DNA from: Nitrospirota bacterium
GTDB taxonomy: Bacteria; Nitrospirota; Thermodesulfovibrionia; Thermodesulfovibrionales; Magnetobacteriaceae
Reading direction: 5' to 3'
DNA: 64,000 nt
Assembly (NCBI GenBank): GCA_015233725.1
Contig: JADFXD010000007.1
Coordinates: 1 to 64,000, forward strand
Numbering within the stretch: the stretch's first letter is position 1; each line of letters begins with the position of its first letter. This document shows positions 27,312 to 36,305 of the stretch, in pieces. Position numbers and translations under genes: made by a program. The notes under the pieces are model-generated. The model searched no databases. It worked only from the letters and a program-made list of their open reading frames with translations, and had not been told where the DNA came from.

Positions 27312-29537
27312 ATGAGGTGGTTCTATAACCAGAAGATAGGGACAAAGCTAATCTTGAGCTTTGTCGTAGTTTCATTGATCACGGCTGCGATAGGCTATTT
27401 AGGCATTGTGAATCTGCATAAGCTCGATAATGCAAATACGATGCTCTATGAAAAGGCTACCCTCGCTGTTTCCTACATGGGACTTATTGGTATTGATTTT
27501 CAGAGGATCCGTACCAACGTTAGAGAGGCTATACAGGCCGACAAGGAATCAGACCAGCAGAAATATCTTGAGGTCTGTAAGCAGCTCAAGGAAGGAATAC
27601 TTAAAAACACGGAGTTATACAAAAATACGTTGCATGATGATGAAGGCCGTGCTATGTTCAAGGAATTCATCGACACATTCAATGCCTATACCCCTTTGCT
27701 TGACAAGGAGATTGCACTGGGCACTGAACATAATATGCCTCAACTAAAGGAACTAGTCAATGGTGATGGCTCAAAGGCAGAAAGAGCACTGTACCCGATT
27801 ATCAGAGGTTTCATTGAATATAATGACAAGGCGGCCAAGGCCATCGCTGATAAGAACACGATCCTGGCACACTCTGTAGCCAACACGATCATCATATTTA
27901 CGGTTATCGGGATGGTATTAGCGATACTGCTTGGTCTTTTCATATCGCGTATAATCTCTGTGGCCGTCAGGAAGATCGCCAATGCGGCAGACAATCTGGC
28001 CCTTGGCGATGTGCACATAAATATCGATATTGACACAAATGACGAGATAGGTATGCTTGCGAGGTCGTTTCAGGGCGTTGTGGACAACATCAAGGAGGCG
28101 GCAGGCGCATCCGAAAGAATAAGCGCCGGAGACGTCTCGGTGGTCGTAAAGCCAAGGTCTGACAAGGATATCCTCGCCATAAGCATGGCCAAGGTCGTGG
28201 AGACCCTCAACGGGTTGATCTCGGAGACCGCGACGCTTACGGAGGCCGCCGTTAACGGCAGGCTTGGCGTAAGAGGCAGTGGCGACAGGTTTAAGGGCGG
28301 CTACAAGGAGATAGTCGTAGGGATCAACAAGACGCTGGATGCCGTTATCGGTCCGTTAAAAGTTGCAGCCAGGAACATAGACCGCATAAGCAAGGGGGAC
28401 ATCCCTGATAAGATAACCGCCGAGTACAACGGCGAGTTCAATGACATCAAGAACAATCTGAATTCGTTGATAGAGGCAGAGGCGCTGGTGGCCTCAATTG
28501 CTGAGGAGCTCTCACGGGGTAATCTCCAGTTGAAGGTAAAAGAGCGCTCAGACAAGGACAGGCTCATGCAGTCGTTGTCGCAGATGGTGGAGAGGCTTAC
28601 GGATGTGGTGTCCAAGGTCCAGTTGTCGGCGGATGAGGTAACGGATGGCAGCACGCAGTTGAGCACGGCCTCTCAGGAGCTTTCCCAGGGGGCCAGTGAG
28701 CAGGCCTCATCGGTACAGGAGGTATCGGCCTCTATGCAGCAGATGTCTGCCAATATCAAGAGTAACGCCAACAACGCCTTCCATACGGAGAAGATCGCCG
28801 TCAAGTCCTCACAGAGCGCAAAGGAGAGCGGCGAGGCAGTGATCAAGACCGTCAAGGCCATGAAGGATATAGCGGAGAAGATAACGATCATCGAGGATAT
28901 AGCCAGGCAGACAAACCTGTTGGCCCTCAATGCGGCCATAGAGGCGGCACGGGCGGGGGAGCATGGCAAGGGGTTTGCCGTGGTGGCATCCGAGGTGCGT
29001 GAGTTGGCCGGCAGGAGCCAGGCCGCTGCGGCTGAGATCAACAACCTCGTCTCATCCAGTGTTGCTGTATCGGAGAAGTCAGGCGAGATGCTAAAGGCCC
29101 TCGTGCCCGACATCCAGAAGACTGCCGAGCTGGTGCAGGAGATAAGCTCCTCCAGCGCCGAGCAGAACTCCGGAGCAGACCAGATCAACAAGGCCATCCA
29201 GCAGTTAGACCAGGTAATCCAGCAAAATGCCGCCGCCGCAGAAGAGATGTCAACCACCTCGGAGCAGTTATCGGCACAGGCAGAACAGATGCAAAGCGCC
29301 ATTGGCTTCTTCAATACAGGCAGCGATGTTAAGCCCTCAAGAAAACCAGAGGTCATCCACACAAAAAGGCAGAGGACAAGGATTGCAGAACCCAGGATGA
29401 TCGGCAATGATAGAGCCAGTGACCTAAAAAGATATCAAGCTAAACCAGACAGCAGGACAAAACTCACTGGCCCTAGCATACGACTCAACGAGGAAGATAG
29501 AGGCGCCTCAAAAGACAACGAGTTTGAACACTATTAG
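27312..29537 (+). CDS. Methyl-accepting chemotaxis protein
   Basis: Chemoreceptor of 741 aa. TM1 is at about residues 10-32, a four-helix-bundle sensor follows (to about 190), then TM2 (about 193-213), a HAMP domain, further HAMP-like segments (about 270-430), and the signalling domain with the conserved hairpin tip [37 protein letters not shown] (quoted only as the start of that region: [20 protein letters not shown]). The C-terminal 60 residues are basic and lack a recognisable CheR-binding pentapeptide. Its likely partners CheA/CheW are not in this window. Confidence 0.95.
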   Translation: MRWFYNQKIGTKLILSFVVVSLITAAIGYLGIVNLHKLDNANTMLYEKATLAVSYMGLIGIDFQRIRTNVREAIQADKESDQQKYLEVCKQLKEGILKNTELYKNTLHDDEGRAMFKEFIDTFNAYTPLLDKEIALGTEHNMPQLKELVNGDGSKAERALYPIIRGFIEYNDKAAKAIADKNTILAHSVANTIIIFTVIGMVLAILLGLFISRIISVAVRKIANAADNLALGDVHINIDIDTNDEIGMLARSFQGVVDNIKEAAGASERISAGDVSVVVKPRSDKDILAISMAKVVETLNGLISETATLTEAAVNGRLGVRGSGDRFKGGYKEIVVGINKTLDAVIGPLKVAARNIDRISKGDIPDKITAEYNGEFNDIKNNLNSLIEAEALVASIAEELSRGNLQLKVKERSDKDRLMQSLSQMVERLTDVVSKVQLSADEVTDGSTQLSTASQELSQGASEQASSVQEVSASMQQMSANIKSNANNAFHTEKIAVKSSQSAKESGEAVIKTVKAMKDIAEKITIIEDIARQTNLLALNAAIEAARAGEHGKGFAVVASEVRELAGRSQAAAAEINNLVSSSVAVSEKSGEMLKALVPDIQKTAELVQEISSSSAEQNSGADQINKAIQQLDQVIQQNAAAAEEMSTTSEQLSAQAEQMQSAIGFFNTGSDVKPSRKPEVIHTKRQRTRIAEPRMIGNDRASDLKRYQAKPDSRTKLTGPSIRLNEEDRGASKDNEFEHY

Positions 29538-29640
29538 AAAAGAAAAGGGAAAAAAAAGAAAGAAGGGAAAGAAGGAGGGACGCCTGACCGCCCCCTCCTC
29601 AGACCTCCCCTGCAAGGGGTCACGGACCCCTTGACCCCTT
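29538..29640 (-). repeat. GC-rich double-hairpin repeat, copy 9
   Basis: The purine-rich side begins directly after the chemoreceptor stop. The first palindrome has the form GGGGTCCGTGACCCC. The remaining intergenic part to 29770 holds the leader of the next gene with an AGGAGG site at 29759. Confidence 0.85.
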
Positions 29641-29770
29641 ATAGCGCGGGCTGATTAACAACTCACCAAATTTTCTAACGCGCTTGCCCTAGCTTGACTA
29701 AAGTCTCACGTAGGGTTAGAATAAATCAGGCAGGCTTGCTGCTTACAATGATTATTTAGGAGGTATTAGC

Positions 29771-30208
29771 ATGAAGGGCAAATTTAAGGCGTTTATGTTT
29801 TTAGGGGTGTTGTTGTTTTTGACAGGCATTTATATGTTGCCATTGTTATTGGCCTCTGAGACAGATGAGACCTGTTCATTGTTTAAGGAGGGCAGCATCG
29901 ATGGTATTCAATACCTCTCCGGTGGTATTGGAGTGGATGAACGGGCTCAGATTGAAAAGATGGCAAGGGGCAAGTACAACGTGAAGTTGGTGTTTGCCGT
30001 AACTGCTGGCAATTACCTTGGAAATATACCAGTAGAGGTTCAGGATAAAAAGGGGAATAAGGTCTTGAGCGTTGAGGTTGAGGGTCCCTGGTTTTACGTA
30101 AATCTCCCCAACGGGGCATACACGATAAAGGCCAATCTTGATGGCAAGGTGAAGGTTCACAGGCTCACTGTAGAGAAGAAGCTGCAAACGGTTGTCTTTG
30201 TCTGGTAA
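29771..30208 (+). CDS. Exported small protein with a carboxypeptidase-regulatory-like fold
   Basis: A 145-aa protein with an N-terminal signal or anchor (KAFMFLGVLLFLTGIYMLPLLL). The body (YNVKLVFAVTAGNYLGNIPVEVQDKKGNKVL, PWFYVNLPNGAYTIKANLDGK) has the strand pattern of carboxypeptidase regulatory/transthyretin-like domains. No enzyme motif is seen. The function is unknown; the glycosyltransferase gene starts 57 bases downstream and may be co-transcribed. Confidence 0.7.
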   Translation: MKGKFKAFMFLGVLLFLTGIYMLPLLLASETDETCSLFKEGSIDGIQYLSGGIGVDERAQIEKMARGKYNVKLVFAVTAGNYLGNIPVEVQDKKGNKVLSVEVEGPWFYVNLPNGAYTIKANLDGKVKVHRLTVEKKLQTVVFVW

Positions 30209-30265
30209 GCAAGGGCTCAACAAACGTAAGGGTGGGGGGCCTCGTGTTCCACCACTTGATGTGAG

Positions 30266-31282
30266 ATGGAAAAGAAGCAGTTAAGCGTTATAGTGCCGTG
30301 TTTTAATGAAGAGCTGGTCATTGGTGAGACCAATACCAGGCTTATGGTCTTATTGGCTGGCTTTATAGAGAAGGGGTTGATAACCGATTTTGAGGTATTG
30401 TATGTAAACGACGGTTCTTCAGATGGCACGTTAGAGATGTTAAGCGAGTTTGCGTCAAAGGAAAGGCGCATAAAGGTCATTTCTTTCACTGGCAATTTTG
30501 GGCATCAGGCGGCGTTGACGGCGGGGCTCTATAGCTCTTCTGGCGACATTGCCGTCTCCCTCGACGCCGACCTCCAGGACCCGCCGGAGGTGATAGAGGC
30601 CATGATCGAAAGATACAACAGCGGTTGTGACATCGTCTATGGTGTACGCAGCAACCGTGAGCAGGACTCGTTCTTTAAGCGATTCACGGCACAGTTCTTT
30701 TACAGACTCATGGCGTTTATGGGGGTAAACATAGTCTACAACCATGCGGATTTCAGGCTTATCTCCAGGGCCGTTATAAGCGAATTCAAGAAATACGGCG
30801 AGATAAACAGGTTTCTACGCGGCATGTTCCCGGCTATGGGGTTCAAACAGGGGGTAGTTGAATACGCCCGTGAGAAGCGCTTTGCCGGCGAGACAAAGTA
30901 TCCCCTCAGGAAGATGCTCATGTTTGCCGTTGAGGGCATAACCTCCTTTAGTAACTTTCCGTTGAGGTTGTCTTTTTTGCTGGGGTTTGTCAACTTTGTA
31001 GCGGCCTTGATCCTGGTTGTCTGGACGCTGCTAACCAAGCTCAAGGGGGCAGCGATCCCTGGTTGGGCATCCACCGTGTTACCGCTATACCTCTTTGGGG
31101 GCATTCAGTTGATGTTCATAGGGATATTGAGCGAGTACGTCGGAAAGATATACATGGAGGTCAAGCGACGACCCCTATTCATCATAAAGGAGACATATAA
31201 CCTAAGCCACGCAAAAAAGACGTTTACACGCCGCCACAACGTTCAGCAAAAAAAAAGGGGGACGCCTGCCGCCCCCCTTTAG
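30266..31282 (+). CDS. Family 2 glycosyltransferase (ArnC/GtrB-like)
   Basis: Transfers a sugar, probably to a polyprenyl phosphate at the inner membrane. The GT2 core has VIVPCFNEE, YVNDGSSDGT and DADLQDPPE. Two C-terminal TM helices (about residues 235-260 and 270-295) match GtrB/ArnC-type enzymes. Of its 338 residues, about the last dozen (KKRGTPAAPL) are read from a GC-rich repeat, which also provides the stop codon, so the native C-terminus was probably replaced. Confidence 0.9.
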   Translation: MEKKQLSVIVPCFNEELVIGETNTRLMVLLAGFIEKGLITDFEVLYVNDGSSDGTLEMLSEFASKERRIKVISFTGNFGHQAALTAGLYSSSGDIAVSLDADLQDPPEVIEAMIERYNSGCDIVYGVRSNREQDSFFKRFTAQFFYRLMAFMGVNIVYNHADFRLISRAVISEFKKYGEINRFLRGMFPAMGFKQGVVEYAREKRFAGETKYPLRKMLMFAVEGITSFSNFPLRLSFLLGFVNFVAALILVVWTLLTKLKGAAIPGWASTVLPLYLFGGIQLMFIGILSEYVGKIYMEVKRRPLFIIKETYNLSHAKKTFTRRHNVQQKKRGTPAAPL

Positions 31283-31320
31283 AACCCCCTGCAAGGGGTC
31301 ACGGCCCCCTTGACCCCGTA
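31248..31320 (-). repeat. GC-rich double-hairpin repeat, copy 10, overlapping a gene end
   Basis: It begins with a long A run inside the glycosyltransferase frame and contains the stop codon of that gene (31280-31282). The first palindrome is GGGGGCCGTGACCCC-like. Confidence 0.85.
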
Positions 31321-31431
31321 ATGGGTGGGTGCTGCTACTGTGCACCCGATTCCGGATATACTGTATAATAGATCAAATCGGCATTAGACACTACAGACGA
31401 ACAAAGTGACATACGGAAGGAGGAAGACGTT

Positions 31432-31893
31432 ATGTACCTTTACCTCATACAACATGCAGAGGCAAAGAGCGATGAAGAAGACCCACAAAGACCCCTTAAT
31501 GACGTTGGATTAGCAAACATCAAAAAGACTGCCGCCTTTCTTAAACGGGGCAACATCAAGATTGACAAGATTTACCACTCGAGCAAGCTGCGGACAGTGC
31601 AAACAGCCAATGCCCTGGAGAATGAGCTCAACACCCCAGGTGGCACCGCAAAAATCGATGGACTGCTGCCCCTGGATAACCCGGCCTTATGGACAGACCG
31701 ACTGGTAGAAATGGATGGCTCCGTGGCTATCGTCGGACACCTTCCACACCTGAGCAAACTTACCTCAATGCTCCTGTGTAACGCCGCCGAAACAGGTCTT
31801 ATCACCTTTAAGATGGCATGTGTACTATGCCTGAAACGAAACGAACAAGACCTCTGGCTAATACAATGGATGATAACACCCGAAATATGTTGA
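31432..31893 (+). CDS. sixA: SixA-type phosphohistidine phosphatase
   Basis: A 153-aa histidine-phosphatase-superfamily protein. The catalytic histidine is H8 in the motif LIQHAEA (QHAEA in place of the classic RHG, as in SixA). The second histidine lies in AIVGHLPHL. In E. coli SixA dephosphorylates phosphohistidine in phosphotransfer proteins. ATG 31432 follows GGAGG. It stands alone between two GC-rich repeats. Confidence 0.88.
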   Translation: MYLYLIQHAEAKSDEEDPQRPLNDVGLANIKKTAAFLKRGNIKIDKIYHSSKLRTVQTANALENELNTPGGTAKIDGLLPLDNPALWTDRLVEMDGSVAIVGHLPHLSKLTSMLLCNAAETGLITFKMACVLCLKRNEQDLWLIQWMITPEIC

Positions 31894-31931
31894 AAAAGGT
31901 TCTATATAGAATGATTGGGGAGCAAGCATTA

Positions 31932-32005
31932 CGGGGTCAAGGGGACTGGTCCCCTTGTGGGTGGGTCTGAGGGAGGGCAAAGCCCTCCCTTCTTTCTTTT
32001 CTTCC
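31932..32005 (+). repeat. GC-rich double-hairpin repeat, copy 11
   Basis: The second arm is the variant GGGAGGGCAAAGCCCTCCC, again conserving pairing. Its pyrimidine tail abuts the stop codon of the convergent Lcl-domain gene. Confidence 0.85.
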
Positions 32006-32560
32006 TTACTTAGCCTGCCAGTCGGGGGGCATACCGTTTACCACGAGTCCTTTATCTGCGGGCGAGTAGGTTTCAGTTTGACCTGTAGCCCAAATAAACG
32101 CATTGCCAAATGCCCCAGTCTGCCCAGCACGAACCGGCCATACAAATTCGTTGTAATTCTTATCGTTCATAGGGTTAATCCAGCCGTCGCCTATGATGAC
32201 AGCCCACGCGTCGTATGTATCGTTACAGATAGGGGTAGATGACCAGTAGGAAACCAGGTAGTCAAGCGAGTTGACAATCTGCACATTGGCAAACCCTTGC
32301 GAAATTAACCATGCCCCTGGATTAGCCAGACCCACATTGATAAGACTCTCTATCTCGTTGATGTTTGGCAACCTCCAGTCGCTATAACCAAGATAATTGG
32401 CATTGTTTAAACAGTCCACATAATCAAGCGCAGCTTGCCATTTCATATTGCCACCTGTGCAACTGCCCACCGTTGGTGTACCTGCGTTTTTGCTCCACAC
32501 CAACCCCGTGAGATTGTCGGTGACCGTCTGATCAGGCAGGTCAATAGCAAGAAAAATCAT
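32006..32560 (-). pseudogene. Truncated Lcl (DUF1566)-domain protein
   Basis: A 184-aa frame begins inside an Lcl/DUF1566 domain (QTVTDNLTGLVWSKNAG, YSDWRLPNINEIESLI, YWSSTP, YNEFVWPVRAGQ) without signal peptide. The last residues (ADKGLVVNGMPPDWQAK) match the very end of the VCBS protein at 52593 (ADKGYVINGMSSDWKAK). It looks like the remnant of a larger secreted protein after deletion of the N-terminus and of the VCBS repeats between the Lcl domain and the C-terminus. Expression as a short cytoplasmic protein is possible but unlikely to be useful. Confidence 0.7.
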
Positions 32561-32669
32561 GGTTGGGACGCTTAACTCTCCATTAGCGCCTGATTACTCT
32601 ATGTCCAAATACTTTTTAATGTGACCACGTTTGAATGGAGTACTACTGCTACTACAATGCCTTGTCGAT

Positions 32670-33206
32670 TTACATCCCTAAAAAGAAATCACCAAATATG
32701 TTATTAACGTCCACCTCCAGTCCTTCAATGACCTTAGACTTAATCATGCCATCACTCTCTGATGTGGAAAAAAGTTTATATTTATCCCCTTCTATGGTAA
32801 AGACCTCGATAGTTTCAATTTCGGGAAAGACTAACCAAAATTCAGGTACTTTATAACGTTCGTACACCTCTTTCTTAGTTACAGTGTCCTTAGTATGAGA
32901 GCCTTTAGAGACGATTTCAATAACCATATCCGGCACTCCCCTTATCCAGTCTTGCGCTATAGCCTTATTCTCTTTTCTGATAAACAATAAATCAGGTTGT
33001 AACTCTTGTTCCTTCTCTTGTAGAATAACGTCAAGCGGTGAATAATAAACAACCCCCAATTTATTTTTCACAACAATTGGATTTATTGTGTCATATAGAT
33101 TTTTGCTAATATTCTGATGCTTCCTAAACGGACTAGGCCCCATAACTTCCACCCCATTGATAATCTCTGTCAAGTCAAAGTCTCTGTCTAATGTTTGTGC
33201 TTCCAT
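32670..33206 (-). CDS. Uma2-family protein (PD-(D/E)XK nuclease-like, DUF820)
   Basis: A 178-aa protein with the family core: N-terminal MGPSPFRKHQNISKNLY, LQPDLLFI, then PDMVIEIVSKGSHTKDTVTKKEVYERYKVPEFWLV. The acidic residues and E-I-V-S resemble a PD-(D/E)XK active site. Uma2 proteins are often multi-copy and of unknown role, sometimes linked to mobile DNA. It stands alone. Confidence 0.85.
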   Translation of the reverse strand: MEAQTLDRDFDLTEIINGVEVMGPSPFRKHQNISKNLYDTINPIVVKNKLGVVYYSPLDVILQEKEQELQPDLLFIRKENKAIAQDWIRGVPDMVIEIVSKGSHTKDTVTKKEVYERYKVPEFWLVFPEIETIEVFTIEGDKYKLFSTSESDGMIKSKVIEGLEVDVNNIFGDFFLGM

Positions 33207-33303
33207 ACAACTATTGTAGCATAAGGGATTGTTTTTTTAGAATCTAAGTGAGCAGATAAGTATTCGGCTTCCTCCTTACAGTCGCTGGGTATGATTGAGC
33301 ATT

Positions 33304-33444
33304 GGGGTCAAGGGGACTTCTTTGTGGGGCGGCTCGCCCCTCCCCTTGTGGGTGGGTCTGAGGGAGCCAGGAGCGTCCTGGAGCGGTAAAGAGCCAGGAG
33401 CGTCCTGGCGCGCTAAGAAGACAGAGCCGCCATCTTTTTTCCCC
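33304..33444 (+). repeat. GC-rich repeat, copy 12, with extra CCAGGAGCGTCCTGG palindromes
   Basis: Within the usual frame, two tandem units of GAGCCAGGAGCGTCCTGG occupy 33364-33410. The unit is a perfect 15-bp palindrome. Of the remaining gene-free stretch, 33207-33303 carries one copy of CTCCTTACAGTCG (33272-33284) and 33445-33614 holds only the leader of motA. Confidence 0.8.
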
Positions 33445-33614
33445 ATGCTAGAATAATTTTCCTGACCTAGGCAAAAACTTCCCCCTCCTGTATACTGTCC
33501 AACCTGCCATCAACATGTCTCTACCGCACGTTGCCGTGAATCTACCCACCTGGCATGGTAACTGCAAAGTAGTAATCGGTCTAAATAATTAAACTATTTT
33601 ATGGAGGTACACAG

Positions 33615-34421
33615 ATGAAGGCAGCAAGGTTATTAACAGGAGTGTTGATGGTTGCGATACTGGCGGTGGTATTGGTGTCGCTATTTAGGGGGATGGGGTT
33701 GGCAATGCTGTTCAACGTTGACGCATTTGTGATCGTCATTGGCGGTACGTTTGTTGGCTCGCTCATCGGGTTTCCAATGCGCAGGATCAAGACCACGGTG
33801 CTTGACATTGTCAACTCGTTTAGGGAGAAGGCTGATAACGCCTATATCGTGAGGGAAATCCAGGAGTGTTCGTCTATCAATCGCAGCGATGGCTTACGTG
33901 CCCTTGAGGATAAGGTGTCGGAGATCAAGGATGATTTCTTGCGGTTTGGTATCAACCTGGTGGTAAACAGCTACAGCGACAACGCAATCAGAGATATCAT
34001 GGAGAGGGAGATGAATAACAGGCTTGTCAACCTTAACTTCAGCCAGAATGTGCTAAAGACCATAGCGCGCCTGACACCGTCATTGGGTCTTGCCGGTACG
34101 GTGGTGAGCCTTATAAAGATGTTTAAGAATATGAGCTCGGTTGAGACCCTTGCCCCAATGATGGCAGTTGCGCTGATGTCAACGTTCTATGGCGTGATTT
34201 CCTCAAACCTCATAGCAATACCACTGTGCGCAAAGCTCAAGGACAGGGCAATGATGTTGGAGGCTCATATGGCCTTAATCATTACCGGCACCATGTGCGT
34301 AAGCAACCTGGAACACCCCACAAAGATTGAAGAGAAGCTCAGACAATACGACGACGTGGAAGAGACAGTGGGCTTTAAGGGTCAATTAAGGACGATACCG
34401 GCAAGCGGTCTCCTGCGTTAA
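33615..34421 (+). CDS. motA: MotA-like stator subunit
   Basis: A 268-aa inner-membrane protein with four TM segments: two near the N-terminus (residues about 5-50) and two around 155-205 (LTPSLGLAGTVVSLIKMF, APMMAVALMSTFYGVISSNL). That is the MotA/TolQ/ExbB channel pattern, and the large cytoplasmic loop between TM2 and TM3 is MotA-like. With MotB it forms the ion-driven stator of the flagellar motor. ATG 33615 follows TGGAGG. The adjacent motB confirms the assignment; no flagellar structural genes are in the window. Confidence 0.9.
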   Translation: MKAARLLTGVLMVAILAVVLVSLFRGMGLAMLFNVDAFVIVIGGTFVGSLIGFPMRRIKTTVLDIVNSFREKADNAYIVREIQECSSINRSDGLRALEDKVSEIKDDFLRFGINLVVNSYSDNAIRDIMEREMNNRLVNLNFSQNVLKTIARLTPSLGLAGTVVSLIKMFKNMSSVETLAPMMAVALMSTFYGVISSNLIAIPLCAKLKDRAMMLEAHMALIITGTMCVSNLEHPTKIEEKLRQYDDVEETVGFKGQLRTIPASGLLR

Positions 34422-34442
34422 GCTATATTATATAAAGGATGG

Positions 34443-35234
34443 TTGGTCATGAGAAGTAACAACAATAAGGTCGATAACACAAGAGGTTTGATGAACATGT
34501 ACTACGCACGTTTAGTAGAGAGGTCAGGGTCTTCTTCGGAGGATAATCTCTGGCTCTTTACAATGACGGATGTTATGTCGCTACTGCTGGTGTGTTTTGT
34601 CATGTTCTTTATAATAACAAACAAGAACAAGGCAACCGCCCAGGAGACAAGGCCCAACAAGGCCGTTTTGGTTGAGACCAAAAAGGAGGCTCTGGATAGG
34701 GATATCAGGATCAATGACCCAGCTCCTATAGCACAGGAAATCACAGTAGACCTGAAAAATGAAATGCCCGTTGTAACAACCGAGGTTGCGATAACCGGCG
34801 AGATAGCCTCGATCATCAGGGAGCTTAACCTCCAGGATGACGTAACCGTTGTTGCCATGAACAAAGATATAGTCGTAACGATGAAGGAAAATGTCAGCTT
34901 TGCCCCAGCAACGGCCAAGGTGCTTGATACCTCAAAACCAATCCTGGATAACATAGCCGAGATTATCAAGAGACATTCAGGCTTCATGGTCGAAATTGAC
35001 GGACACACCGATAACGTACCGATCAATACCGTCCAGTACCCATCAAACTGGGAACTCTCCGCGGCAAGGGCAACCAGCGTGCTTAGGTACTTCATAAACA
35101 CACACGACATAGAACCTTCCCGGCTCTACGTAAAGGGTAACGCCGATAGCCGCCCCATAGTCCCCAATGACACCCCAGAGCACAGGGCACAAAACAGAAG
35201 AGTTGAGATCAGACTCAAAGAGATAGCATCGTAA
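34443..35234 (+). CDS. motB: MotB-like stator subunit (OmpA C-terminal domain)
   Basis: A 263-aa protein with a single TM (about residues 38-60) in which D43 (FTMTDVMSLLLVCF) matches the ion-binding aspartate of MotB. A linker (65-150) and an OmpA/MotB peptidoglycan-binding domain (VEIDGHTDNVPI, NWELSAARATSVLRYF, NRRVEIRL) follow. It starts 21 bases after motA. A GC-rich hairpin with eight T residues ends the unit 45 bases after the stop. Confidence 0.93.
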   Translation: MVMRSNNNKVDNTRGLMNMYYARLVERSGSSSEDNLWLFTMTDVMSLLLVCFVMFFIITNKNKATAQETRPNKAVLVETKKEALDRDIRINDPAPIAQEITVDLKNEMPVVTTEVAITGEIASIIRELNLQDDVTVVAMNKDIVVTMKENVSFAPATAKVLDTSKPILDNIAEIIKRHSGFMVEIDGHTDNVPINTVQYPSNWELSAARATSVLRYFINTHDIEPSRLYVKGNADSRPIVPNDTPEHRAQNRRVEIRLKEIAS

Positions 35235-35279
35235 AAGGTGAGAATTAATCAATCCGCTCCTTACAGTCGCAGGGGGCCA

Positions 35280-35302
35280 GGGGGCGGAGCCCCCATTTTT
35301 TT
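35280..35302 (+). terminator. Rho-independent terminator after motB
   Basis: Stem GGGGGC/GCCCCC (35280-35285 with 35289-35294), a three-base loop, then ATTTTTTTT. The sequence is a short form of the GC-rich repeat and is preceded by CTCCTTACAGTCG at 35257-35269. The remainder to 35394 holds a left-end-like sequence (GGTGCATAAATTTTTCATGG) of the element at 37702. Confidence 0.85.
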
Positions 35303-35394
35303 TATCCTGCCGACAGTAAAGGTGTAATGTCAAATGTGATTGCCCTGTCAGCCATAAAGGTGCATAAATTTTTCATGGATATTAGTGAATCGTT

Positions 35395-35507
35395 GGTACC
35401 ACTCCATTCAAACGTGGTCACATTGCTCAAGCATAGTAACAATGCCATATTATGAAGGCATAGAAATGGCTTAAATCCTGGTGACCACGGTTGATTGTGG
35501 TGCTACC
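35395..35507 (+). mobile_element. Short inverted-repeat element, GGTAGCAC family, copy A
   Basis: A 113-bp block whose ends are imperfect inverted repeats (GGTACCACTCCATTC... against ...GATTGTGGTGCTACC). It shares most of its length with 46553-46663. No coding capacity and no clear target duplication, so movement would depend on a transposase elsewhere. Confidence 0.65.
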
Positions 35508-35560
35508 AAGTACCGCACGGCAATAGCATTTGACGAAAATTGTCTCAAGCCCACGCAAGA

Positions 35561-35639
35561 AGGGGTCAAGGGGACTGGTCCCCTTGCAGGGGAGGTCTAA
35601 GGAGGGGGCGGAGCCGCCCTCCTTTTTTTTTCTTATCCC
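35561..35639 (+). repeat. GC-rich double-hairpin repeat, copy 13
   Basis: Canonical GGGGACTGGTCCCC and GGGCGGAGCCGCCC arms plus a nine-T run. The tail reaches the lolA stop codon. Confidence 0.88.
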
Positions 35640-36305
35640 TTAGTTATCCACAATCTTGGTGTCTTTGGGGGGGGTGAAGGTGAAGGTCTCGTCGATGATG
35701 TTGGTGTTTAGGCGGACATCATTGAGCGTTATCTCGATTTCGTTGTCCTTGACGTCGCTGACGACTATCTTTTTGATCGGAAAGCCACCCTCCGACGGAT
35801 AGATGTCGAAGTGCTTCATGTTGTTAAACTCCTTCTTGGGAACCAGACGCAGGACGCCGTTGTTTTCCGTGATGTCGTAGTTCTTCTCTACGTCCTTGAG
35901 GCCGCTTAACAGGGCTATCGGGCTATGACCCATTGTCTGTGCATCATAGTGGGTGCGTATGGCCTGGGACAGCTTCTTCTGATAGACTATGAGCACGTTG
36001 TCGTTGACGTAGACCTCCTGTACCTGATCCCCCTCGTAGTACCAGAACAACCTGTTTGGTATCTTGATGAAAAACTCGCCGTTGAAATTCATCTCCTTCC
36101 CGAGGTCCTTGAGCCTGCTTGTCTGCTTAAACTTTCCCTTTATGTCCTTGAGCGTGGAGTAGGCCTCCTTTACCCGCGACAAGAACTTGCCCTTGGCCTC
36201 CTCCGCTGTGGCATCCGTGCTCATCAGAGCCATTATAAGTGTGACAGACATAAGTGTGACAGACAACGATAAACCCAGGGACATTCCCTTTAAACCTTTA
36301 ATCAT
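35640..36305 (-). CDS. lolA: Outer-membrane lipoprotein carrier LolA
   Basis: Periplasmic chaperone that ferries lipoproteins from LolCDE to the outer membrane. A signal peptide (MSLGLSLSVTLMSVTLIMALM) is followed by the LolA body: VKEAYSTLKDIKGKFKQTSRLKD, FNGEFFIKIPNRLFWYYEG, and a C-terminal IVVSDVKDNEIEITLNDVRLN. 221 aa is typical. Its ATG overlaps the stop of the glycosylphosphotransferase gene by two bases, so the two are translationally coupled. Confidence 0.92.
   Translation of the reverse strand: MIKGLKGMSLGLSLSVTLMSVTLIMALMSTDATAEEAKGKFLSRVKEAYSTLKDIKGKFKQTSRLKDLGKEMNFNGEFFIKIPNRLFWYYEGDQVQEVYVNDNVLIVYQKKLSQAIRTHYDAQTMGHSPIALLSGLKDVEKNYDITENNGVLRLVPKKEFNNMKHFDIYPSEGGFPIKKIVVSDVKDNEIEITLNDVRLNTNIIDETFTFTPPKDTKIVDN

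Noticed and set aside
33615-35234. The MotA/MotB-like pair as an ExbB/TolR-type transporter
   Set aside because: The long TM2-TM3 loop, the TDVMSLLL motif and the peptidoglycan-binding OmpA domain fit flagellar stators better.
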